54,863 nucleotides of DNA, from NCBI GenBank assembly GCA_035702985.1, contig DASSZD010000014.1:1-54863 (forward strand), given 5' to 3'. Positions 8,492-15,804 of the stretch are shown piece by piece; positions within the stretch are counted from its first letter, which is position 1, and each line of letters begins with the position of its first letter. A program made the translations under genes and the position numbers. The DNA is from JAKAXG01 sp035702985. GTDB lineage: Bacteria > Actinomycetota > Acidimicrobiia > Acidimicrobiales > Palsa-688. The notes under the pieces are model-generated. The model did not search any database. It had not been told where the DNA came from and saw only the letters and a list, made by a program, of their open reading frames with translations.

Positions 8492-8883
8492 CAGCCGGCG
8501 GCGTCCTCGAGGAACGACGGGGGCAGGTCGGCGCCCTGCTCCACCTCGGTCACCTCGGTGACCACGTAGAACTTGAACCGGGTACGGCCCTGGGGGCTGC
8601 GGTCATCGGGGATGGGATGCTCGGCGAACCACTGCCGGTAGGCCTGGTAGGCCGCCTCGTCCCGGAAATGCATCTCGGCGATCCGGTAGAAGGTCAGGTC
8701 GTCGGGGATGGCCAGGGAGCCCCCGCTGATGGTCGGCACCGGCCGCAGGACCTTGTTGAAGGCCAGCCGGTCGACGTGGGGGTTGGCCAGGATGTCCGGT
8801 ACGTGCACGTCGAACAGCCACCGCTCGTACTCCTCCTCGGTGACGCCCGGCTCGATGTCGTAGCCGAGGATGGTCTTGATCAC
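8491..8883 (-). CDS. EthD-like (dimeric alpha-beta barrel) protein
   Basis: A 130-residue protein with the ferredoxin-like EthD signature: a first strand VIKTILGYDIEPGVTEEEYERW, then LFDVHVPDILANPHVDRLAFNKV, the FYRIAEMHFRDEAAYQAYRQW helix and a strand FKFYVVTEV. Members of this superfamily are small dimeric enzymes or accessory proteins in degradation pathways. The start is the GTG at 8881-8883, preceded by GGAGGAGC and overlapping the stop of the upstream gene (GTGA). The open frame extends further upstream but in sequence that codes for the neighbour. The substrate is unknown; co-location suggests a role in handling a reactive pathway intermediate. Confidence 0.75.
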   Translation of the reverse strand: MIKTILGYDIEPGVTEEEYERWLFDVHVPDILANPHVDRLAFNKVLRPVPTISGGSLAIPDDLTFYRIAEMHFRDEAAYQAYRQWFAEHPIPDDRSPQGRTRFKFYVVTEVTEVEQGADLPPSFLEDAAG

Positions 8884-9449
8884 TCTGCTCCTCCGTCGCT
8901 GATCTTCCAGGTGAACGACGTGGCACCGGCTCCGAAGCCCTCGGCCCGCACCTGTACCGGCCACACCCGCACGCCCACCAGTTCGTCCCTCACCTGGTCC
9001 GGGGTGCGCAACGGGGCCTTGGTCAAGCCCTTGCCCCGCTGCACGGCCGTCTGGCGCTCGTAGGTGGCGACCAGCTCCTCCTCGGTCATCATCTGGGCCA
9101 GCCCCCGGAGGAACACCACCTGCGGGATGGCCAGCCCGAAGTCGTAGACGTGGGGCCGGTCGTTGACCGACCCGGGGTCCGGCGGGCCAACCCAGACGAC
9201 CTCCATGCGGGGATTGCGCCGGATCTGCATCAAACGGCGGTGCACGCTGCGCTGGACCAGGTCGACGGTCCAGTCGTCGTTGAGGACCGCCACCATGGTG
9301 CGCCCGACGGGGAAGCCGTCCCGGTTGATGGTGTACACCTGAGCGAAGCCGGCCTGCTCCTGGACGAACCGGCGGGCCGTGTCCTGGACCGCGGCCAGGT
9401 CGGGGACGTCCACACCAGGGCGGTGCCGCTCATTCGAATCGACCTTCAT
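8880..9449 (-). CDS. PNPOx-like flavin-binding protein (pyridoxamine 5'-phosphate oxidase superfamily)
   Basis: A 189-residue protein with a split-barrel flavin fold: a helix AAVQDTARRFVQEQAGFAQV, then VYTINRDGFPVGRTMVAVLN, WTVDLVQRSVHRRLMQIRRN and MEVVWVGPP, ending in VGVRVWPVQVRAEGFG. Proteins of this type bind FMN or F420 and oxidise or reduce small substrates. The ATG at 9447-9449 is chosen because residues upstream of it are non-conserved and lie in the divergent promoter. It is the first gene of the nine-gene minus-strand operon, and the operator-like palindrome at 9493-9505 lies in its promoter region. The substrate is not identifiable. Confidence 0.72.
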   Translation of the reverse strand: MKVDSNERHRPGVDVPDLAAVQDTARRFVQEQAGFAQVYTINRDGFPVGRTMVAVLNDDWTVDLVQRSVHRRLMQIRRNPRMEVVWVGPPDPGSVNDRPHVYDFGLAIPQVVFLRGLAQMMTEEELVATYERQTAVQRGKGLTKAPLRTPDQVRDELVGVRVWPVQVRAEGFGAGATSFTWKISDGGAE

Positions 9450-9492
9450 GGTTGGCGGATGCACCCCCACACTCTTACTTGTCCCGTTAATA

Positions 9493-9505
9493 GGAACAGT
9501 GTTCC
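9493..9505. promoter_or_regulatory. Candidate IclR operator 1 (GGAAC-AGT-GTTCC)
   Basis: A perfect 5-3-5 inverted repeat sits in the 156-bp region between the divergent operons, 43 bases upstream of the minus-strand start codon. On the minus strand a weak -10 (TATTAA) directly follows it, so the site would lie in the promoter spacer. The GGAA-N5-TTCC core matches the general IclR/AllR-type operator shape. Confidence 0.6.
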
Positions 9506-9566
9506 GTAAGAGACTTTTACCATGCGACACCGCGTCAGACAAGCCCGAACACCGCCGGGCCCGGTG

Positions 9567-9596
9567 TTGAAGCCACCCGTTCGCGCCGTTTAGCAT
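9567..9596 (+). promoter_or_regulatory. Predicted sigma-70-type promoter of the flavoprotein operon
   Basis: TTGAAG (9567-9572) and TAGCAT (9591-9596) are separated by 18 bp. The -10 ends nine bases before the ATG at 9606, so transcription would start at or within a few bases of the start codon, giving a leaderless or nearly leaderless message. Confidence 0.5.
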
Positions 9597-9600
9597 GCTC

Positions 9601-9613
9601 GGAACATGGTTCC
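9601..9613. promoter_or_regulatory. Candidate IclR operator 2 spanning the start codon (GGAAC-ATG-GTTCC)
   Basis: This is a second copy of the palindrome at 9493-9505 with identical arms, and its three-base centre is the ATG start codon of the flavoprotein gene. Repressor bound here would cover the transcription start. The 108-bp centre-to-centre distance would allow looping between the two sites. Confidence 0.6.
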
Positions 9614-11054
9614 GCTTATTGAAACAGCGGGTGGGGGTCCGGACCTGGTGGTGGCCGGGGCGGGCGGGGGACTGGCCGGCGCGCTCAGAGCGGCCGAGCT
9701 GGGGCTCCGGGTGCTCGTGGTGGAGTGCAGCCCCCAGTTCCGCCAGGGAAACAACACGTCCATGTCCACCGCCATGGTCCCCGGCGCCGGTACCCGGTGG
9801 CAGGCCGGAGCCGGCGTGGACGACTCACCGGCCCAGTTCGTGGCCGACATCATGGCCAAGACCAAGGGTCAGGCCGACCCGGATCTGGCACGGGCGCTGG
9901 CCGATGTCAGCGGGCGGCTGGTGACCTGGCTGGCCGATCACGCCGGGGCGCCCATCGAACTGGCGACGGACTTCTCCTACCCCGGTCACAGCCGGCTGCG
10001 CTGCCACACCATCCCGCACCGCCGGGGCGCCCTGCTCCTGCAAACCCTGCTGGCCGGGGTGGACCGCTCCCCGGCGGTGGACCTGCTGACCCCGGCCCGG
10101 CTGCAGGACGTCCGGGTGGAGGACGGCCGGGTCCGGGCGGCGGTGGTCGCCTACCCGGACGGCAGCACCGAGGACGTGCCGACCGCAGCAGTGCTGCTGG
10201 CCACCAACGGCTTCGGCGCCGACCCGGAGATGGTGCGCACCCACATCCCGGAGATGGCCGGGGCCGCCTACCACGGAAGCGCCGAGTCGCGGGGCGACGC
10301 CATCCGCATCGGCACCGGCCTGGGAGCCGACACCGCCTTCCTCGACGCCTACCAGGGGCACGGCGCCCTCTCCACCCCCCACGCCACCCTGACCGGATGG
10401 GCCACGATCATGCACGGCGGGGTGCTGGTCAACCGGGACGGGCACCGCTTCGGGGACGAGACCTGCGGCTACTCCGAGTTCGGCCACGAGGTGGTGGCCC
10501 AGCCGGGCGGCACCGCGGTGCTGGTCTTCGACCGGCGGATCCACGACGCCTGCCTGCTCTTCGACGACTTCCGGGCCACGGTCGAGGCGGGAGCGGTCCG
10601 CTGGGCCGACGACCCGGCCGGCCTGGCCGCCGCCTTCGGCCTCGACCCGGCGGCCGTGGACCGGACCATCGAGGAGACCCGGGCCCTGGCCGGCACGGCC
10701 GGCACCGACCGGTTCGGCCGGTCCTACTGGGAGCAGCCGCTCGGCACCCCTCTGGCCGGGGTGCGGGTCACCGGGGCCCTGTTCCACACCCAGGGCGGCC
10801 TGCGGGTGGACGGCCGGGCCCGGGTGCTGCGCCCCGACCGGTCGGCCATCGACGGGCTGTACGCCTCGGGCGGGGCGGCCATGGGCATCTCCGGCCACGG
10901 CGCCGCCGGCTACCTGGCCGGCAACGGCCTGCTGCCGGCCCTGGGGCTGGCCTTCCTGGCCGCCGAGCATGCCGCCGAGCGGGCCGGGACGGCCGGCCGG
11001 CCCGGGCCGGCCGACGGCGATTCGGAGCGCCCGGGCGGGACCGGTCGGCCGTGA
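9606..11054 (+). CDS. FAD-dependent oxidoreductase, fumarate reductase / succinate dehydrogenase flavoprotein-like
   Basis: A 482-residue FAD_binding_2 family protein. The dinucleotide fold is at the N-terminus (DLVVAGAGGGLAGALRAAE, then LVVE). NNTSMSTAMVPGAG matches the FAD-ribityl loop, and a late HTQGGLRVD motif and YASGGAAMGISGHGAAGYLAGNG are typical of fumarate reductase, ketosteroid dehydrogenase and tricarballylate dehydrogenase relatives. No N-terminal signal or flavocytochrome heme motif is present, so it is cytosolic. The start ATG lies inside the operator-like palindrome and there is no Shine-Dalgarno, consistent with a leaderless message. It leads the plus-strand operon and overlaps the CitE-like gene by GTGA. 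It probably introduces or reduces a C=C bond in the pathway intermediate. Confidence 0.88.
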   Translation: MVPLIETAGGGPDLVVAGAGGGLAGALRAAELGLRVLVVECSPQFRQGNNTSMSTAMVPGAGTRWQAGAGVDDSPAQFVADIMAKTKGQADPDLARALADVSGRLVTWLADHAGAPIELATDFSYPGHSRLRCHTIPHRRGALLLQTLLAGVDRSPAVDLLTPARLQDVRVEDGRVRAAVVAYPDGSTEDVPTAAVLLATNGFGADPEMVRTHIPEMAGAAYHGSAESRGDAIRIGTGLGADTAFLDAYQGHGALSTPHATLTGWATIMHGGVLVNRDGHRFGDETCGYSEFGHEVVAQPGGTAVLVFDRRIHDACLLFDDFRATVEAGAVRWADDPAGLAAAFGLDPAAVDRTIEETRALAGTAGTDRFGRSYWEQPLGTPLAGVRVTGALFHTQGGLRVDGRARVLRPDRSAIDGLYASGGAAMGISGHGAAGYLAGNGLLPALGLAFLAAEHAAERAGTAGRPGPADGDSERPGGTGRP

Positions 11055-11947
11055 CCGGGGCGCCGCCGCCGGCGGTCATGCTCTACGCCCCCGCCGGGGA
11101 GCCGGCCAAGGCCGAGAAGGCCGTCCGGCTGCCTACTGACGCGGTGATACTCGACCTGGAGGACGCGGTGGCCCCGGCGGCCAAGCCGGCGGCCCGGGCC
11201 TGGTGCGCCCGGTTCCTGGCCGAGCCGGCCGGGGGGCCGGAGCGGTGGGTGCGGGTCAACGACCCGGCCGGTCCCGACTGGATCGACGACGTCGTGGCCG
11301 TCACCCGGCCCGGCCTGGCCGGCCTGGTGGTGCCCAAAGTGGAGTCCGCCGGCCAGCTGGCCCGGGTGGACGGCGCCCTGGCCGGGCTGGAGCGCGACCG
11401 GGGGATGACGCCCGGGGCGGTGCGGCTGATCGCCACCATCGAGACCCCGCTCGGCCTGAGGCGGGCGGAGGCCGTCGCATCCGGCTCGTGCCGCCTGGCC
11501 ACCCTCGGTTTCGGCGCCGGCGATCTGTCCCGGCTGGCCGGCCTGGACTACCCGGCGGTGGAGGGAGGGGCGGTGGTGGTGCTGGACCGGGCCCGGGCCG
11601 ACCTGGTCCTGGCCTGCGCCCGGGCCGGGGTGCACCCGCCCCACGACAGCGTTTACGGCCGCTACAGCGACATTGACGGCCTGCGCCGGGAGGCCGTCCG
11701 GGCCCGGCAGATGGGCTTCGGGGGCAAGCACGCCATCCATCCCGCCCAGCTGGCCCCTTTGTCCGAGTGCTTCGCCGTCACCGCCGCCGAGCAGGAGCAG
11801 GCGGCCCGCATGGTGGCCGCCTACGACGCCGCCGTGGCCGACGGGCTCGGAGCGGTCGGGGTGGACGGGATCCTGGTCGACGAGCCCATCGCCCAGCGGG
11901 CGCGCCGCACCCTCGCCGCGGCCAGGAGCGACCGTGCGCGTCCGTGA
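11051..11947 (+). CDS. CitE-like lyase (HpcH/HpaI aldolase/citrate lyase family)
   Basis: A 298-residue TIM-barrel protein of the CitE family. VMLYAPAGEPAKAEKA and DAVILDLEDAVAPAAK carry the usual early Arg/Asp region, VPKVESAGQL and IATIETPLGLRRAEAVA contain the conserved metal-binding Glu residues, and FGAGDLSRLAG ends the barrel core, followed by GFGGKHAIHPAQL. It starts at GTG 11051-11053, overlapping the flavoprotein stop. No citrate lyase alpha or acyl-carrier subunit is nearby, so this is a stand-alone CitE-like enzyme such as a malyl-CoA-type lyase or thioesterase. A partial paralogue lies at 1-146. The substrate is inferred only from context. Confidence 0.9.
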   Translation: MTGAPPPAVMLYAPAGEPAKAEKAVRLPTDAVILDLEDAVAPAAKPAARAWCARFLAEPAGGPERWVRVNDPAGPDWIDDVVAVTRPGLAGLVVPKVESAGQLARVDGALAGLERDRGMTPGAVRLIATIETPLGLRRAEAVASGSCRLATLGFGAGDLSRLAGLDYPAVEGGAVVVLDRARADLVLACARAGVHPPHDSVYGRYSDIDGLRREAVRARQMGFGGKHAIHPAQLAPLSECFAVTAAEQEQAARMVAAYDAAVADGLGAVGVDGILVDEPIAQRARRTLAAARSDRARP

Positions 11948-12620
11948 CGGGGTGCGCCCCTTCCTGACCGAAGCCGAGCTGCGCCAGCTGGAGTCGGCCG
12001 GGTTCGGCCAGCCGGTGGGCCTGGGGGCCACCCCGGCCCTGGTGGTCATCGACGCCCAGCGGTACATGGTGGCCCCCGGGCCCGGCTCCGACCACCTGTA
12101 CCCGTCGTCGTGCGGCGACCGGGGCCGGGCCGCCCTCGACCGCCTGGCCTGGCTGTTGGGCGAGCTGCGGTCCAGGCGGGTCCCGGTGTTCTACACCCGG
12201 TTCGAGCTGGCCGCCGACGGTCGGGACATCGGGGTGTACGGCCGCAAGCGCCGGCTGCTCCAGACCGACAACTGGTGCCTGGAGGGTTCCACCGGGGCTG
12301 AGATCCATCCGTCGGTGGCTCCGGAGCCCTCCGATCAGGTGCTGGTCAAGAAGCGGCCCAGCGCTTTCTTCGGCACCCCGCTGGCGTCGCTGCTGATCGA
12401 CCGGGGGGTGGACACCGTGCTCCTGGCCGGCGGGTCCACCAGCAACTGCGTGCGGGCCAGCGCGGTGGAGTCGATGTCGCTCAACTTCCGCACGGTGGTG
12501 GTCGAGGACTGCGTGTTCGACCGGCAGGCCATCTCCCACGAGGTGGCCCTGTTCGACCTGGAGCGCCAGGCCGCCGACGTGCTCACCGCCGAGCAGGTCG
12601 TCTTCGCCCTGCCGTCGTGA
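11934..12620 (+). CDS. Isochorismatase-like cysteine hydrolase
   Basis: A 228-residue hydrolase with the full catalytic triad of the isochorismatase superfamily: Asp40 in ALVVIDAQ, Lys139/140 in VLVKKRPSAFFGT and Cys172 in GGSTSNCVRASAVES. Enzymes with Cys hydrolyse amides and carbamoyl groups (maleamate, N-carbamoylsarcosine, ureidoacrylate). The start is GTG 11934-11936 because AGGAG lies five bases upstream; it overlaps the CitE-like gene by 14 bases. It is followed by a 4-base overlap with the PuuE-like gene, so four genes from 9606 to 13507 form one translationally coupled unit. An amidase next to a PuuE-like hydrolase and a racemase-like enzyme points to a nitrogen-containing substrate. 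Confidence 0.9.
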   Translation: MRVRDGVRPFLTEAELRQLESAGFGQPVGLGATPALVVIDAQRYMVAPGPGSDHLYPSSCGDRGRAALDRLAWLLGELRSRRVPVFYTRFELAADGRDIGVYGRKRRLLQTDNWCLEGSTGAEIHPSVAPEPSDQVLVKKRPSAFFGTPLASLLIDRGVDTVLLAGGSTSNCVRASAVESMSLNFRTVVVEDCVFDRQAISHEVALFDLERQAADVLTAEQVVFALPS

Positions 12621-13507
12621 ACCGCGACCTGATCGGGTACGGCCGGGACCGGCCCCGGCTGACGTGGCCGGGCGGGGCCCGGCTGGCGGTGAACTTCGTG
12701 GTCAACCTGGAGGAGGGCGCCGAGCGGACCTTCGACTCCGACGGTGTCAACGAAGGGCTGGTGGAGGTGCCCCGCCGGGCCGGTGCCGGGGTCAGGGACT
12801 TCGCCGTCGAGTCCATGTACGAGTACGGGGCCCGGGTCGGGGCGGTGCGGCTGCTGAGGCTGCTGCGCGAGCGGGGGATCGCCGCCACCGCCTTCGCCGC
12901 GGCGGCCGCTCTGGAGGCCAACCCGGCGGTGGTGGCCGAACTGGCCGACGGCGGCCACGAGGTGTGCGCCCACGGCTACCGCTGGGCCGAGTCGTGGACC
13001 ATGTCCGACGCGGAGGAGGCGGAAGCCATCGCGGCGGCGGTGGCCTCCATCGCCCGGGTCACCGGGCGGCGGCCGGAGGGTTGGTACAGCCGGTGGATGC
13101 CCAGTCACCGGACCCGGGAGTTGCTGGTGGCCCACGGGGGCTTCGTCTACGACGCCGACGCCTACAACGACGACCTCCCTTACTACGTCGAGGTCTCCGG
13201 CCGTTCCCACCTGGTGGTGCCGTACACGCTGACCTACAACGACGCCCACTACAGCTACGGCACCTTCTCCGCCCCGGGCGACTTCGTGGAGTACTGCCGG
13301 CGGGCGGTGCAGTTCCTGGTCTCGGAGGGAGGCGGGGCGCCCAGCCTGCTCAGCATCGGGCTCCACCCCCGCATCAGCGGTCAGGCCGCCCGGGCCCACG
13401 CCGTCGGGGAGATCGCAGCGCTGGTGACCGGGCATCCGGACGTGTGGGTGGCCACCCGGCTGGAGATCGCCCGTTATTGGATGGAGCAGGTACCGCCCGG
13501 CCGTTAG
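12617..13507 (+). CDS. NodB-type polysaccharide deacetylase family hydrolase, PuuE/allantoinase-like
   Basis: A 296-residue protein of the NodB homology fold, closest in appearance to the PuuE-type allantoinases and peptidoglycan deacetylase HpPgdA group. Key motifs are LAVNFVVNLEEGAE, with EE in place of the usual DD metal motif, GGHEVCAHGYRWAE with His114 and His119, GWYSRWMPSHRTRELL, FVYDADAYNDDLPYY and LSIGLHPRISGQAAR. The EEGAE and HGxRW forms are what separates PuuE-like enzymes from sugar deacetylases. There is no signal peptide, so it acts in the cytosol. The GTG start overlaps the isochorismatase stop. A ring-opening amide hydrolase fits this operon better than cell-wall deacetylation. 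Confidence 0.82.
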   Translation: MNRDLIGYGRDRPRLTWPGGARLAVNFVVNLEEGAERTFDSDGVNEGLVEVPRRAGAGVRDFAVESMYEYGARVGAVRLLRLLRERGIAATAFAAAAALEANPAVVAELADGGHEVCAHGYRWAESWTMSDAEEAEAIAAAVASIARVTGRRPEGWYSRWMPSHRTRELLVAHGGFVYDADAYNDDLPYYVEVSGRSHLVVPYTLTYNDAHYSYGTFSAPGDFVEYCRRAVQFLVSEGGGAPSLLSIGLHPRISGQAARAHAVGEIAALVTGHPDVWVATRLEIARYWMEQVPPGR

Positions 13508-13517
13508 GGTCGCCGGG

Positions 13518-14498
13518 GTGGAGCGGCGACCGGCCCCGTCCGACGCCTACCTGGAGGCCTGGAGCCGGGTCGTCGGCGCCTATCTGGCGGGAGACCCGGC
13601 CAGCGCCCTCCGGCTGACCGCCGACATGGTCGGGCGGTTCCCGGCGCGGCGGGCCGGGCTGGGCCACGCCCGGGCCTGCCTGCTGTGCGCCACCGGGCGA
13701 CCAGGGGATGCGCTGGCCGAGGCCCGGGAGGTGGTGGCGGCCGGGTCGTGGTGGACGGACCGGAAGCTGGCCGACCCGGACCTGGCCGGGCTCGGGGCCT
13801 TCGAGGAGTGGGCGGCCCTGGTCCGGACCATGCGGGAACGTTCACGGGCCGCCCTCGGGGCGGCCCGCCGGCGGGAGGCCGGGATGGAGGTGATGGTTCC
13901 CGCCGGGCGCCGCCCCCGGGCGGTGGTGGTGGCTCTGCACATGTACGGGGTGACCGCCTCGGAGACGGCCGGCATCTGGGCCGACCCGGCCGCCGCCGAC
14001 CTGGCCGTGGTGGTGCCGGAGGCCCGGTTGGCCGACGGTGACGGGCGGCCGTGCTGGGACGATGAGCAGCTGGCGGTGGCGGATGTGCACGAGGCGGTCC
14101 GCCGCGCCGGCCAACTGGCACCGGGGGTGCCGCTCATCCTGGCCGGCGGTTCCCAGGGCGCCCGCCTGGCCGGGCTCATGGCGCTGGGCGGGGCTGGGCC
14201 GGTTGCGGGGGGCTCCGCCCTGCCTGGCTGCCGGGGGTTCATAGCGGTGGCGGGCGGCCCGGCGCCCCCGGAGGTGGCCGCCATGGTGGGCGGCGCCGCC
14301 CGGGCCGGCACGGCCGCCTGCCTGGTGGTGGGCTCCGAGGACTTCGCCCGGGCGCCGGTGGAGGCGCTGCACCAGAGCCTCACCCGTGCCGGGATCCGAT
14401 GCCGCCTCATGATGGTCCCGGGTCTGGCCCACCTCTACCCGCCGGCCTGGCCGCAGATGGCCCTGGAGGCGGTCGAAGCCGTGCTCGGCTCCGGTTGA
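13518..14498 (+). CDS. Alpha/beta-hydrolase-like protein with helical N-terminal region
   Basis: A 326-residue protein. Residues 1-115 are Ala/Arg-rich helices that resemble TPR repeats (SALRLTADMVGRFP, DALAEAREVVAAG). The C-terminal part looks like a serine hydrolase: AVVVALHMYG strand-turn, the nucleophile elbow GGSQGARLAG (G-x-S-x-G), TAACLVVGSEDFARAPVE and a late histidine in MMVPGLAHLYPP. It starts at GTG 13518, ten bases after the PuuE-like gene, so it is probably in the same operon. An esterase or peptidase role on the pathway compound is possible, but I do not recognise a specific family. Confidence 0.6.
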   Translation: MERRPAPSDAYLEAWSRVVGAYLAGDPASALRLTADMVGRFPARRAGLGHARACLLCATGRPGDALAEAREVVAAGSWWTDRKLADPDLAGLGAFEEWAALVRTMRERSRAALGAARRREAGMEVMVPAGRRPRAVVVALHMYGVTASETAGIWADPAAADLAVVVPEARLADGDGRPCWDDEQLAVADVHEAVRRAGQLAPGVPLILAGGSQGARLAGLMALGGAGPVAGGSALPGCRGFIAVAGGPAPPEVAAMVGGAARAGTAACLVVGSEDFARAPVEALHQSLTRAGIRCRLMMVPGLAHLYPPAWPQMALEAVEAVLGSG

Positions 14499-14558
14499 GG
14501 CATTGACCTGCCGCTGCTCGAGCCGGGGGCCGAATAGCCTGCCGGTAGGAGGTGGGTC

Positions 14559-15521
14559 ATGAGCGGACCGGTCACCGCGGAGGACGCCCCCGACCGGGGG
14601 TCGGCCGACGTCCGGGAGCACGGCGACCTGGAGATCCTGCCCGGGCGGGAGGCCACCGTCGGGGCCTTCGGGGTCCGGCGGGTCCTGCCCCGCCGGGAGC
14701 GCCGGACCGTGGGGGCGTGGTGCTTCGTGGACCACATGGGCCCGGCCCAGGTAAGCGAGGACCGCGGCCTGGACATCGGCCCCCACCCGCACATCGGCCT
14801 GCAGACGGTGACCTGGCTGGTCAGCGGCGAGGTGCTGCACCGCGACAGCCTGGGGTCGGAGCAGGTGATCCGGCCCGGGCAGCTCAACCTGATGTCCGCC
14901 GGCCACGGCGTCTCCCACTCGGAGGAGGCCACCGGCTCGTACCGGGGGGAGCTGCACGGGGTGCAACTGTGGGTCGCCCAACCGGCCGGCACCCGGGACA
15001 GTCCGGCCGCTTTCGAGCATCATGGCGAACTGCCCCGGGTCGAGATGGGCACGGTCACGGTCACCGTCATGGTCGGCCGGTTCGCCGGCCAGGAGTCGCC
15101 GGCCCGGCGCGACACCGCCCACGTGGCAGCCGAACTGGACCTGCGGCCAGGACCGGCGGTGCTGCCGCTGGACCCGTCTCACGAGTACGGGCTGGTGGCG
15201 CTGGACCGGCCCGTTGAGGTGGGCCGCCGGCAACTGGAACCCGGCCATCTGGGCTACCTGGGCATCGGCCGGGACGAGATGGCATTGACCTCGACCGGCC
15301 GGTCCCGGGCGCTGCTCATCGGTGGGGAGCCTTTTCCGGAGCCGGTGCTCATGTGGTGGAACTACGTGGCCCGGGACCGCTCCGAGATCGTCGCCGCCCA
15401 CCGGGAGTGGACGGCCGGGGGGGAGCGGTTCGGCAGGTTCCGGTCGCCGCTGCCCCGGATCGTCGCCGGGCCCCCGCCCTGGAGTGGAAAACCGGGGCCG
15501 CCCGACCCGGCGGCGACCTAG
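14559..15521 (+). CDS. Pirin family protein
   Basis: A 320-residue bicupin of the pirin family. The metal ligands are in place: His76 and His78 in GPHPHIGLQTVTW, His120 and Glu122 in GHGVSHSEEA. The hallmark segments RRVLPRRERRTVGAW, VDHMGPAQV and MSAGHGVSHSE are intact. Bacterial pirins bind Fe and some have quercetinase-like dioxygenase or regulatory roles. The ATG at 14559 follows a strong AGGAGGT. Sixty bases separate it from the preceding gene, so it may be a separate unit or the end of the catabolic operon. Confidence 0.93.
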   Translation: MSGPVTAEDAPDRGSADVREHGDLEILPGREATVGAFGVRRVLPRRERRTVGAWCFVDHMGPAQVSEDRGLDIGPHPHIGLQTVTWLVSGEVLHRDSLGSEQVIRPGQLNLMSAGHGVSHSEEATGSYRGELHGVQLWVAQPAGTRDSPAAFEHHGELPRVEMGTVTVTVMVGRFAGQESPARRDTAHVAAELDLRPGPAVLPLDPSHEYGLVALDRPVEVGRRQLEPGHLGYLGIGRDEMALTSTGRSRALLIGGEPFPEPVLMWWNYVARDRSEIVAAHREWTAGGERFGRFRSPLPRIVAGPPPWSGKPGPPDPAAT

Positions 15522-15531
15522 ATTTCCGCTC

Positions 15532-15804
15532 ATGTCCGAGCACGGCCGCCGCTCGCCGGTTCCGGCCCGGGCCCCGGCCCCGGGCCGATGGCCCTACGGC
15601 CGGGACCTGCCGGACCGGGGCTCCTACACCAGCCCGGAGTACGGGGGCACCACGGACCGGCTGGTGGACAAGTCCCTGGACCCCGACGCCCACAATCTGC
15701 ACGCCGGGGTGGGGGAGAGGTGCATGATCTGCGACCAGGTGATCAAGAAGGGACGCTGGGTTCGCCGCACCATCTCCGGCGGCTACGTTCACGACGTCTG
15801 CTGA
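15532..15804 (+). CDS. Small CxxC...HxxC protein (possible zinc-binding)
   Basis: A 90-residue protein of no family I recognise. The N-terminal half is Pro/Arg-rich and probably disordered. The C-terminus holds CMICDQVIKKGRW and, after a short strand, GGYVHDVC, giving a C-x2-C ... H-x2-C set of ligands suited to one zinc ion in a zinc-ribbon or treble-clef-like knuckle. The start ATG at 15532 is ten bases after the pirin stop. Its last 16 bases overlap the convergent regulator gene. Confidence 0.55.
   Translation: MSEHGRRSPVPARAPAPGRWPYGRDLPDRGSYTSPEYGGTTDRLVDKSLDPDAHNLHAGVGERCMICDQVIKKGRWVRRTISGGYVHDVC

Noticed and set aside
9825..10970. 381-codon minus-strand open frame antisense to the flavoprotein gene
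   Set aside because: Gly/Gln/His-rich shadow of a well-supported FAD-binding protein.
12617..13507. Cell-wall polysaccharide deacetylase
   Set aside because: No signal peptide or membrane anchor, PuuE-like EEGAE and HGxRW motifs, and tight coupling to an amidase gene favour a small-molecule hydrolase.
143..15521. Horizontally acquired genomic island
   Set aside because: No integrase, transposase, tRNA or attachment repeats at the edges and no change in base composition; the locus looks native.
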